Shown here one piece after another: positions 7,841 through 8,080 of a DNA stretch of 8,080 bases. Position 1 is the stretch's first letter, and each line of letters opens with the position of its first letter. Origin of the DNA: Flavobacterium psychrophilum (GTDB lineage Bacteria > Bacteroidota > Bacteroidia > Flavobacteriales > Flavobacteriaceae); NCBI GenBank assembly GCA_945866505.1, contig CAMBHH010000159.1:1-8080 (forward strand), read 5' to 3'. The position numbers and the translations under genes are program-made. The notes under the pieces were generated by a model. The model was not told where the DNA came from, searched no databases, and worked only from the letters and a program-made list of their open reading frames with translations.

Positions 7841-7900
7841 AGAATTAAAAACAAAAGGTTTTACAGAGTATGATTTATTTTCTTTTACGGAGGATCCTAA

Positions 7901-7928
7901 ATCTGAAATCTAAAATCTAAAATCTAAA
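7901..7928 (+). repeat. Heptamer tandem repeat immediately upstream of leuD
   Basis: There are four consecutive 7-base units: ATCTGAA at 7901-7907, then ATCTAAA at 7908-7914, 7915-7921 and 7922-7928. A partial unit follows before the leuD ATG at 7935. The array occupies the position where a ribosome would bind leuD mRNA. It also supplies an A-rich leader, which in Bacteroidota can replace a Shine-Dalgarno. From memory, similar heptamer runs appear in other Flavobacterium intergenic regions. Confidence 0.9.
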
Positions 7929-7934
7929 ATTAAA

Positions 7935-8080
7935 ATGGCATACGATAAATTTAATATCCTTACGAGTAGCGCAGTGCCGTTACCAATAGAAAACGTTGAT
8001 ACAGATCAAATTATTCCAGCTCGTTTCCTGAAAGCAACAAAACGTGAAGGTTTTGGAGACAACCTTTTTAGAGACTGGAG
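7935..8080 (+). CDS. leuD: 3-isopropylmalate dehydratase, small subunit, 5' part (cut by window end)
   Basis: Forty-eight complete codons are visible from ATG at 7935 and the frame stays open to the end of the window. The protein begins [17 protein letters not shown] and contains [13 protein letters not shown] (residues 20-32), then a [11 protein letters not shown] segment, all typical of the LeuD N-terminus. LeuD forms the swivelling small domain of isopropylmalate isomerase and partners LeuC, encoded just upstream. Family members are usually about 200 residues, so about three quarters of the gene is missing. No Shine-Dalgarno precedes the start, only the ATCTAAA array and an A-rich run. The remaining leu genes probably follow downstream, which is inference from usual gene order. 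Confidence 0.95.
   Translation, partial: MAYDKFNILTSSAVPLPIENVDTDQIIPARFLKATKREGFGDNLFRDW

Noticed and set aside
7889..7893. GGAGG as a Shine-Dalgarno for leuD
   Set aside because: It is about 41 bases before the leuD ATG, too far to act, and no start codon lies at a suitable distance after it.

Overview
The window looks like an ordinary chromosomal stretch from a member of the Flavobacteriia (phylum Bacteroidota), most likely Flavobacterium or a close relative. Four observations support this. The DNA is visibly AT-rich. Start codons follow A-rich leaders rather than Shine-Dalgarno sequences. Several upstream regions carry the Bacteroidota promoter signature TAnnTTTG. The DNA polymerase III alpha subunit carries an N-terminal DnaQ-type exonuclease, an arrangement I associate with this group. 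I see no mobile element, CRISPR array, RNA gene or defence cassette.

Layout, left to right. (1) 1-702, plus strand: the 3' part of a Gfo/Idh/MocA-family NAD(P)-dependent oxidoreductase, cut by the window start. (2) 703-802: convergent spacer with a long symmetrical hairpin that can terminate transcription from both sides. (3) 803-1120, minus strand: thioredoxin, with its own likely promoter upstream. (4) 1230-5810, minus strand: a very large dnaE (1526 codons) encoding exonuclease, PHP, polymerase and OB modules in one chain. (5) 5811-6407: a 597-base AT-rich divergent spacer holding a likely dnaE promoter, a good leuC promoter, a short perfect palindrome and no recognisable gene. (6) 6408-7802, plus strand: leuC. 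(7) 7803-7934: an unusually long and repetitive leuC-leuD gap. (8) 7935-8080: the start of leuD, cut by the window end.

How the genes relate. LeuC and LeuD are the two subunits of isopropylmalate isomerase in leucine biosynthesis, and the plus-strand unit presumably continues with further leu genes. DnaE is the replicative polymerase catalytic subunit. Thioredoxin lies downstream of it on the same strand but appears to have its own promoter. The oxidoreductase is functionally unrelated.

No clearly new biological system is visible. The points most worth a second look are the exonuclease-polymerase fusion with a PHP domain that appears to have lost some of its metal ligands, the heptamer tandem repeat directly before the leuD start, and the unexplained divergent spacer.
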